From Garcia nutans (lineage: Eukaryota; Streptophyta; Magnoliopsida; Malpighiales; Euphorbiaceae), in NCBI GenBank assembly GCA_947685225.1, contig CANTUV010000024.1:25252001-25316000 (forward strand): a stretch of DNA of 64,000 nucleotides, given 5' to 3'. Shown here piece by piece: positions 1 to 10,623 of the stretch. The notes beneath the pieces are model-generated. The model searched no databases and had not been told where the DNA came from. It saw nothing but the letters and a program-made list of their open reading frames with translations. Position 1 is the first letter of the stretch. Each line of letters begins with the position of its first letter. Made by a program: the position numbers and the translations under genes.

Positions 1-1110
1 TTTTGTATCTTAAAATCATTCCTTTAAAATTTCAGATCAAACTAAACACAAAATCTTGGTCAAATAGTTCACCTAACCAGACTGCCCCAATTGCCCTGCA
101 TCCTGGCAGCAGTTCTGAACTTTGTGAATTCCATAAATCAAATTCAATCAACGTGGTTCCAAATTATTTTTCTCAAATACTAGACTCACTAAGCAACAAC
201 ATATCCAAAATTCAATTGGATATGATTTTTCTAAAGTTTATTAAAAATCCCGAAATATAGCTGTCTCAGTTAAGGTACCTGCTGGAACAGGTCTAATAAA
301 AATAATCTTTCTAAACTCATAACCATTCCAAAATCGAATCAACATATTTTTCAGTCATTCTAGACTCATAGAGGCACAACATATCAAAAATTCACTTCAA
401 TAAAATTTTTCTATAATTAATTAAAAATCATACAAGTCACAGCCTTTACTAATTGTAAAACAGAAAAATATTCACTAAACACAACTCTTACTCTTCCATC
501 ACCAACACCAATTTACTTCTTATTTAAAATCAATTTCAACTCTAATCAACGAATCATCAACACACTTAATCATACTATCAATAACCCTAACTCAACTCAC
601 ACACATCTTCAAAAATAACAAAGGCAAACAAGAGAAAACTTACTAAAATCATGAAATTCTTGAAATTCCAACTTGTATACTTGAGATCTTCCTTCACTTT
701 TGAGCTTAAAATTCCAAAATCATCACTTGCTCTCTTGCTTTCCTTTGTCTTTGAGTGAGCCGGCCATCAACAAGAAGAAGAAGAAGAAATGATGAAGAAA
801 ACACAAAGTCAATAGGCATTAAATACCCTTCCAAAAGAAAATTACTAAACTACCCTCAACCATATAACTAAACCTTTGTCTTTTACAAGCCCATGTTGGT
901 AATTTCACAATCACAAATAAAATATCCTCTTCCCTTGACCAAGCCCTTTGACCAACTTATATTATATATATATGACCATATACACAACATATACACTTCA
1001 CTCTACACAATGCTTTTCTTCAAACAACATAATTACCACTTATCAATCACACACTCAATTCAATAATAACAACATTATCATAACTTCTAAGCACACTTAG
1101 GGATATTAAA
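1..1110 (-). repeat. Chromovirus-type (Tekay/Del-like) LTR, left edge outside window
   Basis: No coding capacity is visible. Read on the minus strand the segment starts near 1110 with TTTAATATCCC, close to the TGTAATATCCC start of the chromovirus LTR at 54373. It continues through an AT-rich stretch to a GA-rich leader (about 640-790) with a CTTCTTCTTCTTCTT tract and a possible splice-donor-like GTAAG. Such a leader is usual for LTRs of the Tekay/Del lineage. The right edge abuts Tat gag directly with no polypurine tract, so this is a truncated or recombined remnant. Lineage is inferred from the terminus and general layout only. The short ORF at 3-260 resembles no family I know and is ignored. 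Confidence 0.55.
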
Positions 1111-1116
1111 TTCAAA

Positions 1117-2156
1117 ATCTAATTGATAATGGGAAGCTACCCGAGCCCAATAAGCCAAACACCAAAGACAACCCATTACCAAAATTCAATAGGGTACCAC
1201 CACCGGCAACCTTCATGATTGGAGGAGGTTTGCATGAGGACTTTGTCATGTCTTCTTTTCAATATGTGGATGAAAAAGCAATCAAAGAAGAAGAGGCATT
1301 TGTCAAAATTGAACAAGCTATGATGGGTGGAGAAGTAGCAATTTGTGTTGTCAATGGGTTTTGGGATTCAAGTGATAGTGATGATGATATCATACCCAAG
1401 AAAGAGGAGTGGACTTGGTCCGAGCCCGAAGAAGATGAGGTGATGAATACTAGATCCGGTAAGCCTTACGCAAGGCCACCACCTAAGGAGATAGAAACTA
1501 ATAAGGGGAAAGAAGTTGAAGTAGAAGAAGATGATGCTGTGCTCAAGCAATTGAAAAGAACCCAAGCAAGTATTAGTATTTGGGACCTATTAGCTACTTC
1601 TAAAAAGCACCGAGAAACTATGGCCAAAGCCTTAGCTAGCATGCCAATTTCTACCTCCACAACATCAGAGGATTTGATCAACTTCATAAAAATTGGGGAA
1701 GTAATGAAATGTGAAGAGGTTTAAGAAAAGGGTGAAGTTAGCATGGGAGCAGTTTCTTTTTCAAATGCGGACTTACCAGAGGAGGGGAGAGACCACATCC
1801 GCCCTCTCTTTATCAAAATAGAAGTCAAGGGGAAGTGAACTCCATGTGTAATGGTCGATGATGGGTCCGCCATAAATGTTTGTCCACTTAAGATACTGTC
1901 AAAGCTAGCTATGTCAACAAGAGATCCAAACCCAACTGAGGTGACGATTCGTGCTTATGACAACACTAAGAGGCATGCCGAAGGGACTTTCAAAGCGGCT
2001 GTCAAGGTTGGTCCAATTGAATCTATTGTTGAGTTTGCTATTTTAGACACACCAGTTACATTTGCCTTGCTCTTAGGGCGACCATGGTTTCACCCTCTTG
2101 GTGGAGTTCCTTCCACCCTTCATTAGAAGATCAAATTCCCCAACGGAAATGAGACA
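1117..2156 (+). pseudogene. Tat gag C-terminus and aspartic protease (broken)
   Basis: The reading frame begins in the linker after the gag zinc finger (LPEPNKPNTKDNP) and matches the end of the gag copy at 52813-53193. It then runs through an acidic, low-complexity region (about 1380-1550) into a retropepsin-like segment with the active-site block VDDGSAINVCP (about 1854-1886); DDGS replaces the usual DTG(A/S). Stops lie at 1722-1724 (TAA), 1836-1838 (TGA) and 2124-2126 (TAG), all in the same frame and mostly at expected Gln or Arg codons. The protease would mature the gag-pol polyprotein in the virus-like particle. The same segment recurs at 55655-56208. Lineage assignment is strong; activity is excluded by the stops. 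Confidence 0.8.
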
Positions 2157-4425
2157 GTGGTCATTGAAGCTGAAGATAATAAGATTGTTAACGCTCTAAT
2201 GGTTGAGATGTCTCTCAATGGTTTTCAAGTGGCTGCAATTTATGATGATGAAGTAGTGGACTCCAAAGTCTTGAATATGATGAAGAACATGAACTACCTT
2301 CCCGGAGCTGGTCTTGGAAAGGGTAAGGCCGGTTTGACAAAGTTGCCAGATTTTAGAACTCAAACATCCAAGAAGGGGTTAGGATATGATGAAAACAAAA
2401 ATGGCCAGCCAAAGAAGAGTGAGAAGATGAGCTTCCCACCACTTGAAGTGATCTTTGTCAAAGCCCCAGATATGGGACCACTCCAAGGAAAGCCCGAGCC
2501 CATCATGTTCATGGGTAAGTTAATTCCAGGTTTTGAAATTTTTGCAGATGTTGCTGAGCTAGTGGAGCAAGTGAAGAAAGAGCTCACCTTGTCAGCCGAC
2601 AAAGAATCCAATCCAAAAGAGAAGAATGAAGTTGCCTTGAAAGCCAAGAAGACTCCGGAAGAGATTGCTGCCCTAGTTGAAGAAACGTTTGAAGACATCC
2701 TGCTTTATGATTCTGAGAACAATGATTTTGATTTTGATTTTAATTTGTCTGCTTTGTATGAGGATGATGATGTTTTCTTTTTCAAAATGAATGCAATAAT
2801 GTCTGATTTTGCTTACTTGTGTGATGTTTCTCCTGATGGTTGCATGCATTCAAATAGCAGTTACATGAGCATCTTTAATATTAATTCTGTTAACACACAA
2901 TCATTAAATTTGGGAACAACTGAAAATCCTAAAAACATTAGCATAGCATCCGACCTTACTCGTGATGAGAGAGAGAGATTTGAAAAAATATTCAAAAAAT
3001 ATGAAGAAGTGTTTGCTTGGTCTTATGAAGATATGCCAGGGATAGATGGAGACATAGCCGAGCATCATATTCCTACTTACACTCACATAAAACCTGTCAA
3101 ACAAAAGCTTAGGCGATTAAGACCTGAGTGGGCTGAGTTGGTTAAAGAAGAGGTCACTAAGCAAATACAAGTGAAGTTCCTTGAAGTGATAGAATACCCA
3201 GATTGGCTAGCCAACATAGTACCAGTGCCAAAGAAAGATGGGAGGATAAGGGTCTGCGTGGACTATAGATATTTAAATAAGGCTTCCCCTAAGGATGATT
3301 TTCCTTTACCTCATATAGATGTTCTCATTGATAGTGCAACCTCTAGTGTGCTACACTCGTTTGTAGATGGATTTTCCAGATACAATCAAGTGTTAATGGC
3401 CCAAGAGGATAAAGTCAAAACTGTCTTCATTACTACATAGAGTATATTTTGTTATAGGGTGATGCCTTTCGGCTAAAAGAATGCCAAAGCAACCTACCAA
3501 AGGATGGCCACCGCACTGTTTCTTGACATGATGCACAAAGAAGTTGAAGTATATGTTGATGATATGATGGTGAAGTCGGATACAAGGGAGCAACACTTCC
3601 AGAATTTAGAATTATTCTTCGATAGAGCTTTGAAATATAAGCTAAGATTAAACCCAAAGAAGTGTGTATTCGGTGTTACTTCAGGTAAATTGTTGGGACA
3701 TGTGATTGGTTCGAATGGTATTGAGATAGATCTTGACAAAGTTAAAGCAATCAGGGATATGCCAACCCCAAAGACGGAGAGAGAAGTTCGGGGATTTATT
3801 GGTAAACTGCAGTACATTAGCAGATTTATAGCAAAGCTCACAACAATCTGTGAGCCTATCTTCAAGTTGCTTAGAAAGAATCAGCCGGTCGTATGGAATG
3901 AAGAATGTCAAAAGGCCTTTGACCAAATAAAAGAGTATTTGTTGAATCCACCTGTTTTGAAACCACCTAAACCCGGCAAACCTTTATTACTATACTTAGC
4001 AGTAGAAGAAGAGACGATAGGAGCCATGCTAGCCCAAGCAGATGAATCAGGGATTGAGCATGCAGTTTACTATTTGAGTAGAAAGCTCTTACCTTATGAA
4101 ATTAAGTATAGTATCATCGAAAAGATCTGTATAGCCGTGGTTTGGTCTTCTAAGAAGTTGCGGCATTACTTTTAGTCATATAGTATGCAAGCAATTTCCA
4201 GGCTGGATCCAATGAAGTACATAAGGGAGACACCCTCTTTAATTGGGAAATATGGTCGATGGTTGATAATATTAGAGGAATTTGAGATTGAGTATGTAAC
4301 CAGGAAAACAATCAAAGGTAGAGTGGTGGCAGAATTCCTGGCTCAACAACCATTACCAGAAAGTGAAGAGGTAATCTTGGAATTTCCAGATGAAAATTTA
4401 GAAGCAATTGAAGTATAAGGGTGGA
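2157..4425 (+). pseudogene. Tat pol: G-patch, reverse transcriptase and first RNase H (broken)
   Basis: Near the start (about 2275-2400) is a glycine-rich G-patch-like motif (YLPGAGLGKGKAGL, then KKGLGY), normally an RNA-protein interaction module. A spacer leads to the reverse transcriptase from ~2940, with PVPKKDGRIRVCVDYR, FPLPHIDVLID and the catalytic YVDD (about 3552-3563). The first RNase H / connection region (about 3985-4415) has LYLAVEEETIGAML, without the usual Asp, as expected for the degenerate tether RNase H of Tat elements. Stops: 3438-3440 (TAG at an expected Trp), 3474-3476 (TAA at an expected Leu), 4173-4175 (TAG at Gln) and 4416-4418 (TAA at Gln). Frame 3 is otherwise kept throughout. 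Confidence 0.85.
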
Positions 4426-4427
4426 AA

Positions 4428-4840
4428 ATGTATTTTGATGGAGCAGTAAACAGGAAAGGAGCAGGTTTGGGAGTTATACTAGAATCGCCTGAAGGGGAAC
4501 TTATCCCTTTACCCAAAAAGTTGAAATTTAGGGCAACCAATAATATGGTGGAGTACGAAGCTTGTATTTTCGGTTTGGAAACCCTAATGATTATGAAGGT
4601 GGATAAGGTGGAAGTTTATGGTGATTCGCTGCTAGTAGTATCCCAAGTAAATGGAGAGTGGGAGTTGAAAGAAGAAACATTGAAACCATACCACCACTAC
4701 TTGAACATGATGAAGAAGAATTTTAAGGAGTGTAGATTTATACACCTGTCAAGAGAAGAAAATCAGATGGTTGATGCTCTAGCCACATTGGCTTCGGTAT
4801 GGGAAAATCCTGCCAGCCTATTCCTTAAACCTCTAATCTT
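4428..4840 (+). pseudogene. Archaeal-type RNase H domain of Tat pol
   Basis: This second RNase H is the hallmark of Tat elements. The four acidic catalytic positions are visible in order: YFDGA (Asp), MVEYEA (Glu), VYGDSLLVV (Asp) and QMVDALA (Asp). It would remove genomic RNA from the RNA:DNA hybrid in reverse transcription, taking over from the degenerate upstream RNase H. The domain itself has no internal stop, but a TAA lies immediately upstream (4416-4418) and the downstream integrase has shifted frame, so it cannot be made as part of a full polyprotein. The open frame continues to 5078, through linker, before running out of frame. Confidence 0.85.
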
Positions 4841-6153
4841 GACCAGTTCATCAACTCCTTGCTATGAATATGAGACAATCATGGAAATTGATACAGAGCA
4901 TGATGCGTGGTATGATACTATAAGACGATTTTTGGAGGAAACAGAATACCCGACGGGGGCAATAAAGAAAGAGAGAAGAGCCATAAGGCGGTGGTCCTTG
5001 CAATACATCACCTTCCATGGGGAGTTATATCTAAGATGGCCTGATGGGGGTGCATTTGAGATGTTTAAGAAAGCCTGAAGTGGAGAGCATCATGTCAGAA
5101 ATACATGCAGGGAGTTGCGGTTCGCACATGAGTGGTTTGGCCCTAGTTAAGAAGATTATTCGACAAGGTTACTATTGGTTGACCATGGAGAGAGACTGTA
5201 TTGAGTTTGTCAAGAAGTGCAAACAATGTCAGATGTATAGTAACTTGAATCACATGCCTCCTGAAGAACTGCATTCAATGTCTTCACCCTGGCCATTTAC
5301 CACCTGGGGTATCGACATTATAGGAGAGATACATCCGACAGTCTCAAACGGTCACCATTTCATTGTAGTAGCAGTTGATTATTTTTCAAAATGGGTTGAA
5401 GCCGAATCCTTCAACAAGCAGGGTGCAAGTCAAATGGCTAGGTTTATCGAAAAGAACCTCATCTACAGATATGGGGTCCCACACAGTGTGATATCAGACA
5501 ACGAGGTACAGTTTCAAAGAGCAGTTAAGGATTTATTCTCAAAGTACCAAATCCATCATCATCAATCCTCTCCTTATAGACCAAAGGCTAATGGTGCAGT
5601 AGAAGCAACGAATAAGACAATTAAGCAAATTCTGTCCAAGATGACTAAGACTTACAGGGACTGGTCGAAAATGCTTCCCTTTGCTTTATGGGGATATAGG
5701 ACAAGTGTGCGAACACCTACTGGGATGACACCGTTCTCTTTGGTTTATGGGATGGAAGCGGTATTGCCAATTGAAATTGAGATCAAGTCACTGAGATTAG
5801 TCTTGGAAGCTGAACTGCCTGAAATGGAATGGGTAGCAAGCATATACACTCAGTTAGCTCTACTAGAAGAAAGAAGGTTAAAGCCATTGTATCATCATGA
5901 ACTATATCAAAAGAAGATAGCTCGGGCCTACAATAGAAGGGTCAAGGTCAGAAAATTCAGAGTTGGGGATTTGGTGTTGAAGCAATGTAAGCCTAATATG
6001 TCTGATCCAAGAGGAAAGTTCAGACCTAGCTAGGAAGGGCCATATGTCGTGAAACAAGTCATGAACAAAGGTGCAGTGAAATTGTCAGACATGGATGGGA
6101 ACGAATTTAGCGAGCCAGTAAACATTGACAGGTTGAAGAGGTTTTATGTATGA
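4841..6153 (+). pseudogene. Tat integrase (frameshifted)
   Basis: The integrase carries an HHCC zinc finger (IHAGSC, SHMSG, CKQCQMY), a DDE core (WGIDIIGE; ISDNEVQF; NGAVEATNK) and a C-terminal WEGPYVV-type GPF/Y motif, ending at TGA 6151-6153 after RLKRFYV. No chromodomain follows, as expected for Tat. The frame changes within the G run 5046-5050, where one extra G relative to the expected reading moves translation from frame 3 to frame 1. A TAG at 6031-6033 replaces an expected Trp codon just before GPY. The second motif has DNE where DNG is usual. The integrase would insert the element cDNA; this copy is inactive. Confidence 0.85.
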
Positions 6154-6170
6154 TAGAAAAAAAAAGAAAA

Positions 6171-6333
6171 AAAAAGAGCTCGCTAGGTTGAAAATCCAAA
6201 AAGGGCAGCCTAGGCAAAAGTTAGAGTAGTCCGCTAGTTTCGAAAACCCGAAAGGGCGGGCTAGGCAACAATTAGGGCTAAATGAGAGAAAATCGTCAAT
6301 TAGAAAACCCAAAAGGGCTAATTGGCAACAGGA
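6171..6333 (+). repeat. Cluster of three GNRA-like hairpins after Tat pol
   Basis: Three ~50-60 nt units share the pattern outer stem - (T)TGAAAA - CCC(NNAA)GGG - outer stem - GGCAAAA. Inner stems are CC(AAAAA)GG, CCC(GAAA)GGG and CCC(AAAA)GGG. Outer stems are CTAGG/CCTAG (6183-6187), CTAG/CTAG and CAATTA/TAATTG (about 6297-6324). Pairing is kept although the sequence changes, suggesting folded RNA in the plus-strand (genomic) orientation. The cluster starts 20 nt after the pol stop, behind an A-rich tract (6157-6176). From 6334 to 6596 I see no other structure. Confidence 0.6.
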
Positions 6334-6596
6334 GTGATCTTGTGTATGCTGGCTTTATGTTTGGTTGTTCCCCAATTTAATAAAATAGAATTAATGATTA
6401 ATTAGTTCTCTGTGAACTGTTATAAGTATTTGACCAGATATGGATGAAATAAATAATCATAATTGCAAAAGGTGATGACAAATTATAAATGGAAAAGAAG
6501 CATCTTTTATTACTTTAGTTATTTTTCATCCTAACAAAACACTTTCTGAATTGACAAATGTAAAAGCTATGGCAGTGGATAAGTGTAATGTGTAGG

Positions 6597-7778
6597 CTAG
6601 ATTTTCCTCAGCCGATCCAAGTAGGCTTCAGTCAAGCAAGGCATGTCTAGGTCAGGAGCAAAGTCAGAATCACGAGGCTCAGCTCCATATTGACGCCCAA
6701 GTCGGTGAGGATCATAGCATGTACCTTAACGAAGAGCAGCAAGGGGAACGTACATCAAGTATGTCCGCATGGTGATACGAGAAATCTTCCACCAAGGTAA
6801 CAACCAACGGACATTGACTTCAGAGCGTGAGTGGATCCAGTCGACCCAATCAGCATATGAAGAAGCAGGATGGAGTAGCTTCCTAGCATAATGATGACGT
6901 GGTAGGTATCTAGCAAAATCCATGGAGGGAGTATCAAGTAAACAAAGACACTCCTGAAGCCAAATCTGTGAAGAAAGAATTAAATTAAAAAATAAAAAAA
7001 ATAAAAAAAAGGTCCGCTAAGTTGAAAACCCGCAAGGGCAGCTTAGGCAAAAATTAGGACAGCTCGTTAGTTCTGTAAACCCGCATGGGTAGACTAGGCA
7101 AAAGTTAGAGCAATAAAAAAACCTAAATTAAAAACCTGAAAGGGCAGTTTAAGTAATTACCTGAAGCAGCAACGGACTCCCAGTCAGTCTCTTTGACAAT
7201 CCCGATTTAAATTGGTCTAATCCAACTAAGGTCTCGGCTAAAATCACAGGTATTGACTACAAGCCTCCTTCCATTTGATCCATGATATCCAATACTTGTG
7301 GGTCAATATCGCCGTCAGAAGAAACAAGAAAGAATTGGCCGACCAAGCAAAGATAAAGCATGCATCCCCATGCCTTAGTAGGAGCCAAATGAGAGGAACA
7401 AAAGTCAATCAAAGGAGCAAGTATAATTTTTTCACCTCTCATCAACTGAAGAATTTTGGGTTTTGGAATTTGAAATAACATCTGCATCTTCTATTGAGTC
7501 TTGAAAATCAATGTGGGTAATGCCATTTGTCAATTATTTGGATGTCCAAGGATGGCCTCAAATTCTTCAATCAAGGGACATATTTCAAAGTCATTAATTC
7601 TAAATACCCTAGAATTCGTATCCCACAAGGAAGCCACGACATGTAAGAAGGAGTGGTCCAATTTGACATTTTGAAAACATTTTAAAACATCAAGCTTTGA
7701 CCATGAAATTTGATTCCAATGGATGGCATCCATATTCTTAAATAGAATTTTTATTTTCTTTAAATGGTGCTCTGTCAT
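6597..7778 (-). pseudogene. Antisense DUF7745-like gene in the Tat element
   Basis: Two exons can be modelled: 7778-7161 and 6965-6597, joined phase 0 across a 195-nt intron with GT (CAG|GTAATT) and AG (TTCACAG|ATTTGG) borders. The start is the ATG at 7778; an upstream ATG is in another frame. The N-terminus holds FEICPLIEEFEAILGHP and exon 1 ends in the ILAETLVGLDQ / LLLQ pattern, continued by IWLQECL in exon 2. These recall the plant DUF7745 / plant-mobile-domain superfamily common in transposon-derived proteins; function unknown. Exon 2 ends LDRLRKI then TAG (6597-6599). In-frame stops include a TGA after LGHPNN, a TAG in exon 1, a TAG near GGL (about 7255) and a TAA near 6727. Family call is from remembered patterns, not a search. 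Confidence 0.6.
7011..7160 (+). repeat. Second cluster of GNRA-like hairpins, inside the antisense intron
   Basis: Three more units of the 6171-6333 hairpin family occur in plus orientation: CTAAG / CCC(GCAA)GGG / CTTAG; TTAG / CCC(GCAT)GGG / CTAG (one G-U pair); and TAAATT / CCT(GAAA)GGG / AGTTTA. The outer stems again differ yet pair, and the tail GGCAAAA is repeated in the first two. The cluster falls in the intron of the antisense DUF7745-like gene, so it would be spliced out of that mRNA but kept in the element's genomic RNA. Confidence 0.6.
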
Positions 7779-7878
7779 GATTGATGAATAAAGGAGAACC
7801 AAAAATGCTAAAGGAAGTCTTCATGTTGAAAGAGAGAGATTTTTTGGTTTATGAATTAAAATATGGCATGCAAGGTGA

Positions 7879-7886
7879 TTTATATA
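7879..7886 (-). promoter_or_regulatory. TATA box of the antisense DUF7745-like gene
   Basis: On the minus strand TATATAAA lies about 100 nt upstream of the ATG at 7778, the same spacing seen for the two PMD genes. The remaining gap between the two antisense genes (7887-8218) is A-rich and contains a repeated GCAGTAACG / TCAGTAACG motif (about 8056-8085); I see no coding sequence there. Confidence 0.5.
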
Positions 7887-8218
7887 GAAGAAAATAAACC
7901 TTTTCCAAAAGTGAAATGGAAAAGATTATGGGAAAGGATAAGACCATATGGTCTAAGGAAAGGAAGTGGTCACAATTTCTTTTTCCACTTTGGATTTGGT
8001 TTAACAAAAGAAGTGGATATTAATTATGATGTACTATATATATAAAAAAAATTGTCAGTAACGGAAAAAAAATTGCAGTAACGAAAAATAATGAAAAATA
8101 ATAATAAAAAAAAGAAAGAAAAGAAAAAAGGGGAAGAGAAGGATTACAGTAAAGAGGAAAATTATATATTTTTCATTATTGTACAATGTTTTACAATTGC
8201 TACAATATTTACATATCA

Positions 8219-10485
8219 CTAAGAGGGTGGTGGTAGGTCACCAAATAAAGACTTGAAAAAGTCGTCGCCTGTTAGAGGAGGGGGCAAATTACTCATCCGG
8301 GGATCATCCAAAGCAGAAGCACTAAAATCCCTATTGCCTTGGAGTTCCGATTTGTCATGGTCCTCATCAGAAGCAGATGAAAGGATCTCATGGTCATCAG
8401 TCTGGGGGCCTCTCGATGAAGAAGCATCGGGATCCCTCATTCCTTAAAATCAGAAGTCACAAAAATTTTGTTCAGATTGATGATATAAACTTTCAAAATG
8501 AGAAGCTTGCTGACGACTTGCAGCTAATTCTTCTTGAAGTTTCTTATTTTGTTCTTCGAGCATCCGCTGTGAGCCAAGAAGGAAAAAGGTGACAGCATAC
8601 ATAATCATGCATACATATAGCATAAACTATTATGGAATGAGGAACGTACCAGGTAGTTCATATCAATACCCTGCGGATGAGATGGCGTATCCGACGGGCT
8701 AGAATGAGCAAATGATGGGGCAGTGAAAGAAGGTCCAGCTTCATGATCAAATGAGCTAACAACCTGCAATAATCATTAAAGAATCAAAGAAAGAAAAAGC
8801 AGTTGCAATGGAAAAGTGGTAAAAGTTTTACCTGAGAAGTACTGGCCCTGAGATGTGGAACAGACTCTCCTTCATCTCCGTGATGCTCCTCCTCATCTCT
8901 ACCCTCATCTCCATCAAAAATCTCCTGCACACCGACAGGAGATACATCAAAGTGTAAGAGTCTCATTTGAATAAAATGAGTATAAAATGGACCCGGTAAA
9001 TGGAGAAATGACTCGATATCATAACCATACCGGGCCAACCACCATGCATCCTTCGGCATCAACATAATATTTAATGTATATTTTGGGATTTGCATCAGAA
9101 ACCTCCGCTGCTCTGGACCGAGAAACCATTCATAAACTCTCTCCCCGAGAAACCAGCCACTGGACACGGGGCCAGCAATAATTCGGCGAGAATGTTGGAA
9201 AGATAGTGCAACCCTCATCAAAGGAGACCAATTTGCTCGCTCCTCTGGATTCCACCAGGCCAAATGTACCTGCGAAATGACATAAGGTAAGTAAAACTTT
9301 CACATAAAATTTAAAACATACTAATGTTATTTTACCTGATCCCAGGTTAAGAGGCTCAACATAAAGCGATGAGTATGCACATGATGAGAGCCAGGAACAT
9401 CCACACGATCGGACAACAAGTAATTTAACCTCGGATACCCGATTCTGTCTCGAATAATACCGGCTACCCTCATGAGGTTGTGTTCATATGCCCATATCTA
9501 CAATAACAATAAAGATCACATTCATGCAAGAGAAAAGAATACCTCGACAACCGCCATCAAGCCGACAAAAGAATTCTTGTTTCGGCAAAGCTTATCAAGG
9601 TCATGGTAAAGACATGCAAGACCAGCTTCACCCCAGCCAGAAGATGGTACCATTCTAAGATAAGAAAGGGCACTCAACACTGACAAGTGAATGGACGATT
9701 CAGTGCTGCCAAAGATGGTCAATCCGAGTAGATATAACAAAAATCCTCGAGCATACTGTTCGGCCCTGTTTCTGCCAATCCGACCTTCGTAGTTAATCCA
9801 ATAACTGCGAATCGGCTTAATTTTTATCTTAAAAGGCCCTTTATATGACTGTTCCATACCAATTAATTCTTGAATTTCTTCAAATGTTAAAATTTCATTG
9901 GTCAGAGGAACCGGAGCACCATCATATCGAAGGCCGGTTATGGCAGTAAAATTGACCGGACCAATTGTCATCTCCCTAATGGGCAAGTGAAAAGTGTGAG
10001 TTGTATCCAGCCATCGCTCTGCCAGTGCCTGAACTACACTTCAGTCTATTTGATATTCTTCGGACGGCAATTGTAAGACAAACTACTCAAAGCCACAATC
10101 TCGGATATTCTGCCTTACCCGAGAAGGCACTACATCATACCATTGTCGGGCTTTATAAATATACCCTCCGGCCCGAACGACACAACGATCATGCTAACAT
10201 AGACCCAGGTAAGTTAATACCAGGTAAGTACGTGTTATTCTATCTATTTAAATTAATATATTTTTCATAATAACAAAAAAATAAAAATAATAAATAATAA
10301 TAAAAAGATAAAAAATGAAATATATATATATAAGAGAGAAAGGGAAAAATAATTACCTCGCCCTTTTGGTTGGAACTGCGATGGAGCGGCATCCCGACCA
10401 GTATATCAAGATTTCCATCTTCATGATGCCGAATAAACTCCAATAACTCGGCATTAGAAAGAGTCCACGACCTCGAAGCATGCAT
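8219..10485 (-). pseudogene. Antisense plant mobile domain (PMD) gene in the Tat element, six exons
   Basis: Exons (minus strand) fit as 10485-10357, 10193-9543, 9497-9336, 9269-8832, 8763-8650 and 8566-8219, all with GT/AG borders and all phase 0, giving about 613 codons. Exon 2 carries the PMD (PF10536) signature ALAERWLDTTHTFHLP followed by EMTIGPVNFTAITGL; exon 4 has a basic/aromatic segment; exon 6 begins with a likely coiled coil (RMLEEQNKKLQEEL) and ends in an acidic, proline-rich tail LPPPS. PMD proteins are plant proteins shared between transposons and host genes linked to silencing. Two stops in exon 2 and two in exon 6 make it a pseudogene. Introns are short (163, 45, 66, 68, 83 nt). 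A paralogue with the same structure lies at 61009-63476. Confidence 0.85.
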
Positions 10486-10580
10486 TGTTTTTGAAAAATA
10501 TATGCTGAAATTGAAAAGAAATTTGAGAGAATTACAAAATTGAAATTGAAATTGTGAAATGAAGTGAAGAATTGATGGCC

Positions 10581-10588
10581 TTTTATAG
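10581..10588 (-). promoter_or_regulatory. TATA box of the antisense PMD gene
   Basis: Minus-strand CTATAAAA lies ~100 nt upstream of the ATG at 10485, followed by a CT/A-rich leader (TTCACTTCATTTCACAATTT). The second PMD copy has TATATAAA at 60897-60904 at a similar distance and a similar leader, so the antisense gene very likely had its own promoter. Confidence 0.6.
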
Positions 10589-10623
10589 AGGAACAACAAG
10601 CAAAAGAAAACAAACTCAAACTG

